A stretch of DNA of 48,330 nucleotides from Streptomyces sp. Root431 (GTDB taxonomy: Bacteria; Actinomycetota; Actinomycetes; Streptomycetales; Streptomycetaceae). The DNA is taken from the NCBI RefSeq assembly GCF_001426585.1, contig NZ_LMEI01000011.1, positions 72,197 to 120,526 on the forward strand. Direction: 5' to 3'. The notes under the pieces are model-generated. The model was given only the letters and a program-made list of their open reading frames with translations, was not told the origin of the DNA and made no database searches. The position numbers and the translations under genes are program-made. Positions 15,377 to 23,690 of this stretch are shown here, one piece after another (within the stretch, counting starts at the first letter, position 1; every line of letters begins with the position of its first letter).

Positions 15377-16225
15377 TCAGAGGCGGCAGGCGTGGATGGC
15401 GGTGGTGAGGATGGCGCGGGCGCCGATCTCGTACAGGTCGTCCATGATCCGCTGCGCCTCCTTGGCGGGGACCATCGCGCGGACGGCGACCCAGCCCTCG
15501 TTGTGCAGCGGGGAGACGGTCGGCGATTCGAGGCCCGGGGTGAGGGCGACGGCCTGCTCCAGGTGCTCGGCGCGGCAGTCGTAGTCCATCATCACGTACG
15601 AGCGGGCGACGAGGACGCCCTGGAGGCGGCGCAGGAACTGCTGGACCTGCGGGTGGTCGTCCGAGGCGCCGTGGCGGCGGACGACGACGGCCTCGGAGGT
15701 CAGGATCGGCTCGCCGATGACCTCCAGACCGGCGTTGCGCAGGCTGGTGCCGGTCTCCACGACGTCGGCGATGACCTGGGCGACGCCGAGCTGGATCGCG
15801 GTCTCGACCGCGCCGTCCAGGTGGACGACGGAGGCGTCGATCCCCTGGTCGGCGAGGTGCTTGGCGACGATGCCCTCGTAGGAGGTCGCGATGGTCATGC
15901 CACCGAAGTCCTCCGGGCCGTTCGCCGTGCCGGGACGCGTGGCGTAGCGGAAGGTGGAGCGGCCGAAGTTCAGCGCGAGGATCTCCTCGGCGCTGGCTCC
16001 GGAGTCCAGGAGCAGGTCACGGCCGGTGATGCCGATGTCCAGCTTCCCGGAGGCGACGTAGATCGCGATGTCCTTCGGCCGCAGGTAGAAGAACTCGACC
16101 TCGTTGTCGGGGTCGATGACGACGAGCTCCTTGGACTCCTTGCGCTGGCGGTAGCCGGCCTCATGGAGCATTGCCGACGCAGGTCCGGAGAGGGAACCCT
16201 TGTTGGGAACGGCGATGCGCAGCAT
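15377..16225 (-). CDS. hisG: ATP phosphoribosyltransferase (long form)
   Basis: A 282-aa HisG, first enzyme of histidine synthesis (PRPP + ATP to phosphoribosyl-ATP). Family marks include the N-terminus MLRIAVPNKGSL, the DIGITGRD stretch and the PRPP-binding region around DVVETGTSLRNAGL. About 75 extra C-terminal residues form the regulatory domain of the long form, which binds histidine for feedback inhibition. It lies downstream of hisE, separated from it by the 13-bp repeat array, and both follow ribH. Separation from the main his operon is usual in actinobacteria. Confidence 0.95.
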   Translation of the reverse strand: MLRIAVPNKGSLSGPASAMLHEAGYRQRKESKELVVIDPDNEVEFFYLRPKDIAIYVASGKLDIGITGRDLLLDSGASAEEILALNFGRSTFRYATRPGTANGPEDFGGMTIATSYEGIVAKHLADQGIDASVVHLDGAVETAIQLGVAQVIADVVETGTSLRNAGLEVIGEPILTSEAVVVRRHGASDDHPQVQQFLRRLQGVLVARSYVMMDYDCRAEHLEQAVALTPGLESPTVSPLHNEGWVAVRAMVPAKEAQRIMDDLYEIGARAILTTAIHACRL

Positions 16226-16265
16226 GGGGTGAGCTTCCTTTGCCTGGGAGTGGTGGGGAGACGTG

Positions 16266-16382
16266 CTCAGAGGTCGTACTCGGAGGTCCTGCTCAGAGGT
16301 CGTACTCGGAGGTCCTGCTCAGAGGTCGTACTCGGAGGTCCTGCTCAGAGGTCTTGCTCGGAGGTCGTGCTCAGAGATGGGC
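16266..16382. repeat. 13-bp minisatellite between hisE and hisG
   Basis: Eight exact-length 13-mers run head to tail from 16266 to 16369. CTCAGAGGTCGTA alternates with CTCGGAGGTCCTG three times, then CTCAGAGGTCTTG and CTCGGAGGTCGTG follow. A decayed ninth copy (16370-16382) contains the hisE stop codon. The array fills most of the hisE-hisG intercistronic space and would be transcribed. Confidence 0.95.
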
Positions 16383-16643
16383 GTAGACGTCGTCGAGCGA
16401 GATCCCGCGCGCGACCATCATCACCTGGACGTGGTACAGCAGCTGCGAGATCTCCTCGGCGGCGGCTTCCTTGCCCTCGTACTCCGCGGCCATCCAGACC
16501 TCTGCGGCCTCCTCGACGACCTTCTTGCCGATGGCATGGACGCCCTTGTCCACCAGTTCCGCGGTGCGGGAGGTGGCCGGGTCGCCGGTCTCGGCCTTGA
16601 GCTTGAGCTCGGCGAAGAGCTCTTCGAAGGTTTTGTTCGCCAT
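16371..16643 (-). CDS. hisE: Phosphoribosyl-ATP pyrophosphatase
   Basis: A 90-aa HisE, second step of histidine synthesis (removal of pyrophosphate from phosphoribosyl-ATP). The MazG-like all-alpha fold is recognised by the metal-binding motif KKVVEEAAEVWMAA and by EEISQLLYHVQVMM. The start MANKTFEELF is clear; the open frame upstream belongs to other genes. It begins 35 bases after ribH and is followed by the minisatellite and hisG. The stop codon lies within the last, decayed repeat unit, so the array seems to have grown out of the 3' end of this gene. Confidence 0.95.
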   Translation of the reverse strand: MANKTFEELFAELKLKAETGDPATSRTAELVDKGVHAIGKKVVEEAAEVWMAAEYEGKEAAAEEISQLLYHVQVMMVARGISLDDVYAHL

Positions 16644-16678
16644 GATGGTCCTAAGGGTACGGGGTGCGGGTGCGCCAC

Positions 16679-17164
16679 TCAGCGCCAGGGTTCGCTGACC
16701 GTGCGCAGCGTGGTGGCGGTGGCGACGGCGGCGGTGACCGCTTCGTGGCCCTTGTCCTCGGAGGAGCCTTCGAGGCCGGCCCGGTCGAGGGCCTGCTCTT
16801 CGTTGTCGACGGTGAGGACGCCGAATCCGACGGGTACGCCGGTGTCGATCGAGACCTGGGTGAGGCCGTGGGTCACGCCCTGGCACACGTACTCGAAGTG
16901 CGGGGTTCCGCCGCGGATGACGACTCCGAGCGCGACGATGGCATCGTAGCCGCGACCGGCGAGGACCTTCGCCACGACCGGGAGCTCGAAGCTGCCGGGG
17001 ACGCGCAGGAGGGTCGGCTCGTCGATGCCGAGCTCGCTCAGGGCGCGCAGGGCGCCGTCGACGAGGCCGTCCATGATCTTCTCGTGCCACTGGGCCGCGA
17101 TGACCGCGACCCGCAGGTCGCCGCAGTTCTTCACGCTGAGGACGGGTGCGCCCTTGCCGCTCAT
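16679..17164 (-). CDS. ribH: 6,7-dimethyl-8-ribityllumazine synthase
   Basis: A 161-aa lumazine synthase that condenses the pyrimidinedione from RibD with the dihydroxybutanone phosphate from RibAB; it forms icosahedral or pentameric assemblies. Seen in sequence: VAVIAAQWHEKIMDGL at the N-terminus, VPGSFELPVVAK and the phosphate-binding region ALGVVIRGGTPHFEYVC with the catalytic histidine, then PVGFGVLT. It is the last rib gene, 30 bases after ribAB. Confidence 0.96.
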   Translation of the reverse strand: MSGKGAPVLSVKNCGDLRVAVIAAQWHEKIMDGLVDGALRALSELGIDEPTLLRVPGSFELPVVAKVLAGRGYDAIVALGVVIRGGTPHFEYVCQGVTHGLTQVSIDTGVPVGFGVLTVDNEEQALDRAGLEGSSEDKGHEAVTAAVATATTLRTVSEPWR

Positions 17165-17194
17165 TGATTCTCCTAGCCGGTCGTACGTACGTGA

Positions 17195-18472
17195 TTACTG
17201 GTTGCCGCAGGTGGAGGCCGGGGAGCCGTCCAGCCAGGGCAGGTCGTGGCCCATCCGGTCCCGCTTGGTGCGCAGGTAGCGGAGGTTGTGCTCGCCGGCC
17301 TGGACCGGCATGGGCTCGCGGCCCTCGACCCTGAGGCCGTAGCGGGTCAGGGCCTCGATCTTGTCGGGGTTGTTGGTCATCAGGCGCAGGCCGCGGACGC
17401 CGAGGTCGACGAGGATCTGGGCGCCGGCCGCGTAGTCGCGGGCGTCGGCGGGCAGCCCGAGCTCCAGGTTGGCGTCGAGGGTGTCGCGGCCCTGCTCCTG
17501 GAGCTCGTACGCGCGGAGCTTGGAAAGCAGGCCGATGCCGCGGCCCTCGTGACCGCGCAGGTAGACGACGACACCGCGGCCGGCTTCCTGGATGCGGTCC
17601 ATGGAGGCCTGGAGCTGGGGGCCGCAGTCGCAGCGCAGCGAGTGGAAGATGTCGCCGGTCAGGCACTCGGAGTGGACCCGGACGAGCAGGTCCTCGCCGT
17701 CGCCGATCTCGCCGTGGACGAGGGCGACGTGCTCGACGCCGTCGACGGTGGAGCGGTAGCCGTACGCGGTGAAGTCGCCGTGCGCGGTGGGGAGCCGGAC
17801 CTCGGCCTCGCGGCGGACGGTCGGCTCGGCGGAGCGCCGGTAGGCGATCAGGTCCTCGATGGAGATGATCGTGAGGCCGTGCTTGCGGGCGAAGGGCACC
17901 AGCTCGGGCAGGCGCAGCATGACGCCGTCCTCACCGGCGATCTCGACGATCGCGCCGGCCGGGCGGAGGCCCGCGAGGCGGGCGAGGTCGACGGCGGCCT
18001 CGGTGTGGCCGTTGCGGGCGAGGACGCCGCCGGCCTTGGCGCGCAGCGGGAAGACGTGGCCGGGGCGGACGAAGTCGGTGGGCTCGTGGCTGCCGCTCGC
18101 CAGCATCCGCAGGGTGGTGGCGCGGTCGGCGGCGGAGATGCCGGTGGTGACGCCGTGCGCGGGGGACGCGTCGACGGAGACGGTGAAGGCCGTCCGCATC
18201 GACTCGGTGTTGTGCTCGACCATCTGCGGGAGCTGGAGGCGCTCCAGCTCGTCGTCCTCCATGGGCGCGCAGATCAGGCCGCGGCACTCGCTCATCATGA
18301 AGGCGACGATCTCGGGGGTCGCCTTCTCGGCGGCGATGACGAGGTCGCCCTCGTTCTCGCGGTCCTCGTCGTCGACGACGACGACGGGGCGGCCTGCGGC
18401 GATGTCACGGATGGCCTGCTCGACGGGGTCGAGGGCGAGGTCGGTGGCGTCCCAGAGGGGATGCGTGCTCAT
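17195..18472 (-). CDS. ribAB: Bifunctional DHBP synthase / GTP cyclohydrolase II
   Basis: A 425-aa fusion. Residues ~1-210 make 3,4-dihydroxy-2-butanone 4-phosphate from ribulose 5-phosphate (acidic motif VVVVDDEDRENEGDL; THGVTTGISAADRATT). Residues ~215-410 are GTP cyclohydrolase II, with the zinc cysteines in CLTGDIFHSLRCDCG and the GTP-binding tract RGHEGRGIGLLSK. Together they supply both precursors of riboflavin. The start MSTHPLWDATD overlaps the ribM stop by 4 bases, indicating coupled translation. Confidence 0.96.
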   Translation of the reverse strand: MSTHPLWDATDLALDPVEQAIRDIAAGRPVVVVDDEDRENEGDLVIAAEKATPEIVAFMMSECRGLICAPMEDDELERLQLPQMVEHNTESMRTAFTVSVDASPAHGVTTGISAADRATTLRMLASGSHEPTDFVRPGHVFPLRAKAGGVLARNGHTEAAVDLARLAGLRPAGAIVEIAGEDGVMLRLPELVPFARKHGLTIISIEDLIAYRRSAEPTVRREAEVRLPTAHGDFTAYGYRSTVDGVEHVALVHGEIGDGEDLLVRVHSECLTGDIFHSLRCDCGPQLQASMDRIQEAGRGVVVYLRGHEGRGIGLLSKLRAYELQEQGRDTLDANLELGLPADARDYAAGAQILVDLGVRGLRLMTNNPDKIEALTRYGLRVEGREPMPVQAGEHNLRYLRTKRDRMGHDLPWLDGSPASTCGNQ

Positions 18473-19104
18473 GCGTGGGCTCCTTCCAGGACGGTGGTGC
18501 TGCGGGAGCGCAGCCACCAGTCGCGCATGCCCCACAGGACGAGCGCGCCGTAGACGACGTAGACGAAGCCGGAGAAGGCGTAGCCGTTGGCGAAGTTCAG
18601 CGGGACGCCGACGAGGTCGACGAGCAGCCAGGCGAACCAGAACTCGACCATGCCCCGGGCCTGGGCGTACATGGCCACGATGGTGCCGACGAAGATGTAG
18701 GCGTCGGGCCACGGGTCCCAGGACAGCTTCGGGAAGGCCTCGAAGAGCAGGGCCACCGCGACGGTGCCGACGGCGGCTGCGGCGATCATGGCGACGCGCT
18801 CGCGCCAGGTGGCGAAGCGCACCGTGAGGTCACCGCCCTTGTCCTGCCCCTTGCCGCGCTGCCACTGCCACCAGCCGTAGAGCGCCACGACCACGACGAC
18901 GGCCTGCTTGCCGGCGCTGCCGGCGAGGTGGCCGTAGAAGGCGCCGAAGAGGATGAGGCCGGCGAGGAACTGCACGGGCCAGGTCCAGACGTTGCGGCGC
19001 CAGCCGAGGGCGAGGGCGACGAGCCCGAATATGTTGCCGATCATGTCGGACCACATGATGTGCTGGTCGAGGACGGTGAACGCCTCGGAGTTGAGCCAGT
19101 TCAC
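18469..19104 (-). CDS. ribM: RibM-type (PnuC-family) riboflavin transporter
   Basis: A 211-aa membrane protein of the PnuC family, with about 6-7 hydrophobic helices (for example MIGNIFGLVALALGWRR, AVVVVVALYGWWQW, WFAWLLVDLVGVPLN). Automatic annotation would say nicotinamide-riboside transporter. Its place between ribE and ribAB, inside the FMN-riboswitch operon, instead matches RibM, shown in Streptomyces davawensis and Corynebacterium glutamicum to take up riboflavin. The 4-base overlaps with both neighbours argue for the rib role. The call is by context as much as by sequence. Confidence 0.85.
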   Translation of the reverse strand: MNWLNSEAFTVLDQHIMWSDMIGNIFGLVALALGWRRNVWTWPVQFLAGLILFGAFYGHLAGSAGKQAVVVVVALYGWWQWQRGKGQDKGGDLTVRFATWRERVAMIAAAAVGTVAVALLFEAFPKLSWDPWPDAYIFVGTIVAMYAQARGMVEFWFAWLLVDLVGVPLNFANGYAFSGFVYVVYGALVLWGMRDWWLRSRSTTVLEGAHA

Positions 19105-19709
19105 TTGCCGGTCTCCTGGGCGTTCGGGCCGAGCAGCCGCTCGACGTACTTGGCGATGACGTCCACTTCGAGGTTGACCGGGTCGCCGCTCTGCTTGATG
19201 CCGAGCGTGGTCAGGGCGAGGGTGGTGGGGATGAGGCTGATGGTGAACCAGTCGTCGGTGACCTCGACGACGGTGAGGCTGACGCCGTCGACCGTGATCG
19301 AGCCCTTCTCGACGACGTAGCGCGAGAGGTGGGCGGGCAGGCCGACCTTGACGAGCTCCCAGTGCTCGGACGGGGTCCGGTCGAGGATCGTGCCCGTGCC
19401 GTCGACGTGTCCCTGGACGATGTGGCCGCCGAGGCGGTCGCCCACGGCCATGGGCCGCTCCAGGTTGACGCGCGAGCCGGCCGCGAGGGCGCCGAGGCTG
19501 GACCGCTTGAGGGTCTCGGCCATGACGTCGGCCGTGAACTCGCCGTCGCCGAACTCGACGACCGTGAGACAGACACCGTTGACGGCGATGGAGTCGCCGT
19601 GCTGGGCGCCTTCCGTGACCAGGGGGCCGCGCAGTCGGAAGCGGGAGGCGTCCTCCAGCTGCTCGACGGCGACGACCTCGCCCAGTTCTTCGACGATTCC
19701 GGTGAACAC
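19101..19709 (-). CDS. ribE: Riboflavin synthase, alpha chain
   Basis: A 202-aa riboflavin synthase, which dismutates two molecules of 6,7-dimethyl-8-ribityllumazine into riboflavin. The start is a GTG giving the diagnostic N-terminus MFTGIVEELGEV. Two lumazine-binding barrels are seen, each with GDSIAVNGVCLTV- and GSITVDGVSLTVV-like signatures and the G-H-I-V-Q-G-H-V-D-G linker region. It starts 2 bases after the ribD stop and overlaps ribM by 4. Confidence 0.95.
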   Translation of the reverse strand: MFTGIVEELGEVVAVEQLEDASRFRLRGPLVTEGAQHGDSIAVNGVCLTVVEFGDGEFTADVMAETLKRSSLGALAAGSRVNLERPMAVGDRLGGHIVQGHVDGTGTILDRTPSEHWELVKVGLPAHLSRYVVEKGSITVDGVSLTVVEVTDDWFTISLIPTTLALTTLGIKQSGDPVNLEVDVIAKYVERLLGPNAQETGK

Positions 19710-19711
19710 GG

Positions 19712-20785
19712 TCAGCGCTCCTTGGGGGTGGCGGTGATGCGGATGTCGGGGCCGATGCGGACGGTCTCGGTGACGTCGAGCCGCAACGCTTCGGTGATGG
19801 TGCCGATTCCTGCGTCGGCGAGGGCCTGCGGGCCCGCGCCGAGGAGGACCGGGGCGAGATAGCCGACGACCTGGTCGACTGCGCCCGCGGCGACGAAGGC
19901 GCCCGCGAGGGTGGGGCCGCCTTCGAGGAGGACGGAGCGGACGCCGCGCTCGTGCAGGGCGTCCAGGAGGGCGGGCACGGACAGGCCGCGCTCGGCCCTG
20001 GGGAGGCGTACGACGTCGGGCAGGTCCGACTCGGCGTCCTCGGCGACGGCGATCAGGGTGGGGGCCGCGTCGTCGAGGATCCGGGCGCCGGGCTTCACTG
20101 CGGTCGCCTCGGTGTCGACGACCACCCGCAGCGGCTGTACGGCGCCTTCGACGCCCCGTACGGCCAGATGGGGGTCGTCGGCGCGGGCGGTGCCGGAGCC
20201 GACGACGACGGCGTCGGACTCGGCGCGCAGCCGGTGGACGTCGGCGCGGGACTCGGCGGAGGTGATCCAGCGGGAGGTGCCGTCGGCGGCGGCGATCCGG
20301 CCGTCGAGGGTGGCGGCGTACTTCCACCGGACGAAGGGCCGGCCGTGGCGCACGGAGGTGAGCCAGGCGATGTTGACCGCCTCGGCCTCGGCCTCCAGGA
20401 GGCCGCCCGTGACGTCGACGCCCGCGGCGCGGAGGGTGTCGGCACCGCCCGTGGCCTGCGGGTTCGGGTCGCCGACCGCGTACACGACCCGGCTGATCCC
20501 GGCCTCGACGAGGGCCTGGGCGCAGGGGCCGGTGCGGCCGGTGTGGTTGCAGGGTTCGAGGGTGACGTACGCGGTGCCGCCGCGGGCCAGGACGCCGGCC
20601 TCGCGCAGGGCGTGGACCTCGGCGTGCGGGCCGCCGGCGCGCTGGTGGAAGCCTTCGCCGACCTGGTGGCCCGAGGCGTCGGTGATGACGCACCCGACGA
20701 CCGGGTTGGGGCTGGTGGCGCCGAGACCGCGTGCGGCGAGCTCGACGGCGCGTCGCATGGCGGTGATGTCGGCCTGCTGGGCCAC
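19712..20785 (-). CDS. ribD: Bifunctional riboflavin deaminase-reductase
   Basis: A 357-aa RibD. Residues ~1-145 are the zinc deaminase (HAEVHAL with His54/Glu56; PCNHTGRTGPC with Cys79 and Cys88). Residues ~150-357 are the NADPH-dependent reductase (RPFVRWKYAATLDGRIA; VRSVLLEGGPTLAGAF). The GTG start has AGGAGG 5 bases upstream. The frame is open further upstream, but that part is leader between the riboswitch and the gene. First gene of the rib operon. Confidence 0.93.
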   Translation of the reverse strand: MAQQADITAMRRAVELAARGLGATSPNPVVGCVITDASGHQVGEGFHQRAGGPHAEVHALREAGVLARGGTAYVTLEPCNHTGRTGPCAQALVEAGISRVVYAVGDPNPQATGGADTLRAAGVDVTGGLLEAEAEAVNIAWLTSVRHGRPFVRWKYAATLDGRIAAADGTSRWITSAESRADVHRLRAESDAVVVGSGTARADDPHLAVRGVEGAVQPLRVVVDTEATAVKPGARILDDAAPTLIAVAEDAESDLPDVVRLPRAERGLSVPALLDALHERGVRSVLLEGGPTLAGAFVAAGAVDQVVGYLAPVLLGAGPQALADAGIGTITEALRLDVTETVRIGPDIRITATPKER

Positions 20786-20821
20786 CGGGTCCTCCTGCCT
20801 CTTCGGGCACGGACTCCGGGG

Positions 20822-20951
20822 CTGTCGATGACGACAGAGAGCGGGTGAGACGCCTCGCGCAGGGTGCGCCGAGGCCGAGTCCTCTGGGGACGCCGATCGG
20901 TTCCGATACGGCGACCAGCGGACGTACGGCTGACACACCCCTGACAGGGGT
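20822..20951 (-). promoter_or_regulatory. rib leader between aptamer and ribD: hairpins
   Basis: The 174-base leader (20786-20959) holds ACCCCTG-A-CAGGGGT (20937-20951) directly after the aptamer on the minus strand, and a hairpin CTGTCG-ATGA-CGACAG (20822-20837). One of these may be part of the expression platform. Whether control is at transcription or translation cannot be decided by eye. Confidence 0.5.
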
Positions 20952-20959
20952 CGCCCGCC

Positions 20960-21085
20960 GCGCACTGCCTCCCATCCGGACTTTCACCGTCGGTCCAGGA
21001 GTTTCACCTGGTCAACCGGCCGCTGGCTGCGGACGGGTCGCGGACTATACCGCCGGTTCGGAATTACACCGACCCCGGAGTGCGC
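20960..21085 (-). promoter_or_regulatory. FMN riboswitch (RFN element)
   Basis: All conserved parts of the RFN aptamer are present on the minus strand. The closing stem P1 is GCGCACT/AGTGCGC (20960-20966 with 21079-21085). Then come the conserved stretches GGTGTAATTCCGAACCGGCG, ACCGACGGTGAAAGTCCGGA and TGGGAGGCAGTG. It binds FMN and should switch off ribD-E-M-AB-H when flavin is plentiful; hisE and hisG downstream may be affected by read-through. Confidence 0.97.
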
Positions 21086-21178
21086 TGCTGCTGATACAGG
21101 GCCAGTCTGCCACGAGCCGCGCGAAGCGATGTGGCCGAGATCCTGTGGTCTGGCTCACAGAGTCCCACAGAACTCTTC

Positions 21179-21222
21179 GATGGTCCAGACCTATTGACGC
21201 ACTGGTCTAGTCCTCTTAATCT
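21179..21222 (+). promoter_or_regulatory. Chitinase promoter with two DasR-type direct repeats
   Basis: TTGACG (21194-21199), 17 bases, TAATCT (21217-21222) is a near-ideal promoter. GATGGTCCAGACCTAT (21179-21194) abuts the -35, and ACTGGTCTAGTCCTCT (21201-21216) fills the spacer. The latter matches the dre consensus ACTGGTCTAGACCACT at 14 of 16 positions. This is the known direct-repeat layout of Streptomyces chitinase promoters, repressed without chitin. Confidence 0.88.
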
Positions 21223-21329
21223 CCGTGTCACCTCCTAGGAACGGCCCGGCGGCGTGCGCACTCCACGGGCCCAACACGACCCACCCCCTTGTTCGTTGTG
21301 TTCCATGACCTCCCCAGGAGGACCCGATC

Positions 21330-23690
21330 GTGTTGTCCCCCACCGCGAAAAGAGCCTCGCTGCTCTCCTCCGGCGCAGCCGTCGCCGGGCTGCTGCTCAG
21401 CTCGCTCGCCGGTGGCGTCTCGTACGCCGCCGACAACGAGTCCTGTCGCCCCGACGGGCTGTACAAGACCCCGGGCGTCGACGTCCCGTACTGCTCGGTC
21501 TACGACACCGAGGGCCGCGAGAAGATGGGCGCGGACCACCAGCGCCGCGTCATCGGCTACTTCACCGGCTGGCGTACCGGCAAGAACGGCGAGCCCGCGT
21601 ACCTCGCCAAGGACATCCCGTGGGAGAAGATCACCCACATCAACTACGCCTTCGGCCACATCGGCAGCGACAACAAGCTCTCCGTGGGTACGGACGGTCC
21701 GAACAACGCCGCCACCGGGATGACCTGGCCCGGTGTCGCGGGTGCCGAGATGGACCCGGCCTACGCGTACAAGGGGCACTTCAACCTGCTCAACAAGTTC
21801 AAGAAGCAGCACCCGAACGTCAAGACGCTGATCTCGGTCGGCGGCTGGGCGGAGACCGGCGGCTACTTCGCGGACAACGGCGACCGGGTGAACTCCGGCG
21901 GCTTCTACTCGATGGCCACCAACGCCGACGGTTCGGTCAACCAGGCCGGGATCGACACCTTCGCGGCCTCGTCCGTCGACTTCATCCGCAAGTACGGGTT
22001 CAACGGCGTCGACATCGACTACGAGTACCCGACCACGATGAAGGACGCCGGCAACCCGCTCGACTGGCAGCTCGCGAACGCGCGCCGCGCCGGGCTCGTG
22101 CAGGGCTACGCGGCCCTCATGAAGTCCCTGCGCGAGAAGCTGGACGCGGCCGGCGCCGCCGACGGCAAGCACTACCTGCTGACCGTCGCCGCCCCCTCCT
22201 CCGGCTACCTGCTGCGCGGCATGGAGACCTTCCAGATGCAGAAGTATCTGGACTACGTCAACATCATGTCCTACGACCTGCACGGCGCCTGGAACGAGTA
22301 CGTCGGCCCCAACGCCTCGCTCTTCGACGACGGCAAGGACGGCGAGCTCGCCGCCGCCAACGTCTACGGCTCGGCGCAGTACGGCAACATCGGGTACCTC
22401 AACACCGACTGGGCCTACCACTACTTCCGCGGCTCCATGCCGGCCGGCCGCATCAACATCGGCCTGCCCTACTACACCCGCGGCCACAAGAACGTCCAGG
22501 GCGGCACCGACGGCCTGTGGGGCAAGGCCTCCGCGAGCACCTGCCCGGCCGGCGCCGGTCTGACCAAGTGCGGTGACGGTGCCGTCGGCATCGACAACCT
22601 GTGGCACGACAAGGACACCGCGGGCAAGGAGTCGCCCGCCGGCTCCAACCCGATGTGGCACGCCAAGAACCTCGAGAAGGGGATCGTCGGCGACTACGTC
22701 ACGCAGTACGGCTTCCCGGCGAACACCACCCTGACCGGCACCTACGCCCGCAAGTACGACTCGACCCTGGTCGCGCCGTGGCTGTGGAACGCCGAGAAGA
22801 AGGTCTTCCTCTCCACCGAGGACGAGCAGTCCGTGGCCGCCAAGGCCGACTACGTGGTCGACCGCGGCATCGGCGGCACCATGGTCTGGGAGATGGCCGG
22901 CGACTACGCCTGGAACGCCACGAAGGGCCAGTACGAGATGGGCTCCACGCTCACCTCGCTGATGTACGACAAGTTCAAGGCGGCCACCCCGTACGGCGCG
23001 AAGAAGTCCAACAAGGCGCTGCCGACGCAGGCCGTGAAGATCGACACCCAGTTCACCGAGTTCAAGCTGGGCGACTCGAACTACCCGATCACCCCGAAGA
23101 TCAAGATCACCAACAACACCGCGACGGCGCTGCCGGGCGGCACGGAGTTCCAGTTCGACTACGGCACCTCGGCGCCGAGCAACGCCTCCGACCAGTCGGG
23201 CTTCGGCACGAAGGTCATCAGCAGCGACCACACGGGCGGCAACGTGGGCGGCCTGAAGGGCGACTTCCACCGCGTCTCCCTGAAGCTCCCGGCCTGGCAG
23301 TCGCTGGCCCCCGGCGCCTCGGTCGACCTGGCGTTCAACTACTACCTGCCGGTGTCCACCCCCTCCAACTGGACGGTGAACATCAACGGCACGACGTACG
23401 CCCTCGCCGGTGACCTGGCGCGCGGCACGACGGTCGTGGAGCCCGGCTCCACCACGCCGCCGACCACCCCGCCGACCACGCCTCCCACCACCCCGCCGAC
23501 GACCCCGCCGACGACTCCCCCGACCACGCCTCCGACGACGCCGCCCACGGGCTGCGGCGGCACGATCTACAACGCGGGCAACGAGGTCTCCCACAACGGC
23601 CGCAAGTACAAGGCCCAGTGGTGGACCCAGAACGAGACGCCGGGCACGACCGGCGACTGGGGCGTCTGGAAGGACCTCGGCGCCTGCTGA
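21330..23690 (+). CDS. Secreted GH18 chitinase with C-terminal chitin-binding modules
   Basis: A 786-aa extracellular family 18 chitinase. The GTG start has AGGAGG 8 bases upstream. A Sec signal peptide (about residues 1-35, ending VSYAAD) is followed by a (beta/alpha)8 catalytic domain (~60-560). The catalytic motif D-x-D-x-E is NGVDIDYEYP with the proton donor Glu232. A ~125-residue beta domain (~565-695) resembles chitinase C-terminal carbohydrate-binding domains. A threonine-proline linker of repeated TTPP units (~705-740) leads to a CBM5/12-type chitin-binding module with YKAQWWTQNETPG and two cysteines. The whole degrades chitin outside the cell. Control by DasR is inferred from the promoter repeats. 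Confidence 0.95.
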   Translation: MLSPTAKRASLLSSGAAVAGLLLSSLAGGVSYAADNESCRPDGLYKTPGVDVPYCSVYDTEGREKMGADHQRRVIGYFTGWRTGKNGEPAYLAKDIPWEKITHINYAFGHIGSDNKLSVGTDGPNNAATGMTWPGVAGAEMDPAYAYKGHFNLLNKFKKQHPNVKTLISVGGWAETGGYFADNGDRVNSGGFYSMATNADGSVNQAGIDTFAASSVDFIRKYGFNGVDIDYEYPTTMKDAGNPLDWQLANARRAGLVQGYAALMKSLREKLDAAGAADGKHYLLTVAAPSSGYLLRGMETFQMQKYLDYVNIMSYDLHGAWNEYVGPNASLFDDGKDGELAAANVYGSAQYGNIGYLNTDWAYHYFRGSMPAGRINIGLPYYTRGHKNVQGGTDGLWGKASASTCPAGAGLTKCGDGAVGIDNLWHDKDTAGKESPAGSNPMWHAKNLEKGIVGDYVTQYGFPANTTLTGTYARKYDSTLVAPWLWNAEKKVFLSTEDEQSVAAKADYVVDRGIGGTMVWEMAGDYAWNATKGQYEMGSTLTSLMYDKFKAATPYGAKKSNKALPTQAVKIDTQFTEFKLGDSNYPITPKIKITNNTATALPGGTEFQFDYGTSAPSNASDQSGFGTKVISSDHTGGNVGGLKGDFHRVSLKLPAWQSLAPGASVDLAFNYYLPVSTPSNWTVNINGTTYALAGDLARGTTVVEPGSTTPPTTPPTTPPTTPPTTPPTTPPTTPPTTPPTGCGGTIYNAGNEVSHNGRKYKAQWWTQNETPGTTGDWGVWKDLGAC

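Noticed and set aside
16266..16382. CRISPR array
   Set aside because: The units are directly adjoining 13-mers without spacers, and no cas genes are present.
16263..16949. A plus-strand ORF reading the 13-bp repeats as an Arg/Ser/Glu-rich repeat protein
   Set aside because: It is only the open reading of the minisatellite continued antisense to hisE and ribH; no start signal.
21143..21160. CTGTG-8-CACAG inverted repeat between riboswitch and chitinase promoter as an operator
   Set aside because: The arms are only 5 bp and no promoter hexamers for the rib operon could be placed around it with confidence.
23455..23550. Short tandem DNA repeats at the end of the chitinase gene as a mobile or regulatory element
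   Set aside because: They encode an in-frame Thr-Pro linker between catalytic and chitin-binding modules, which explains them fully.
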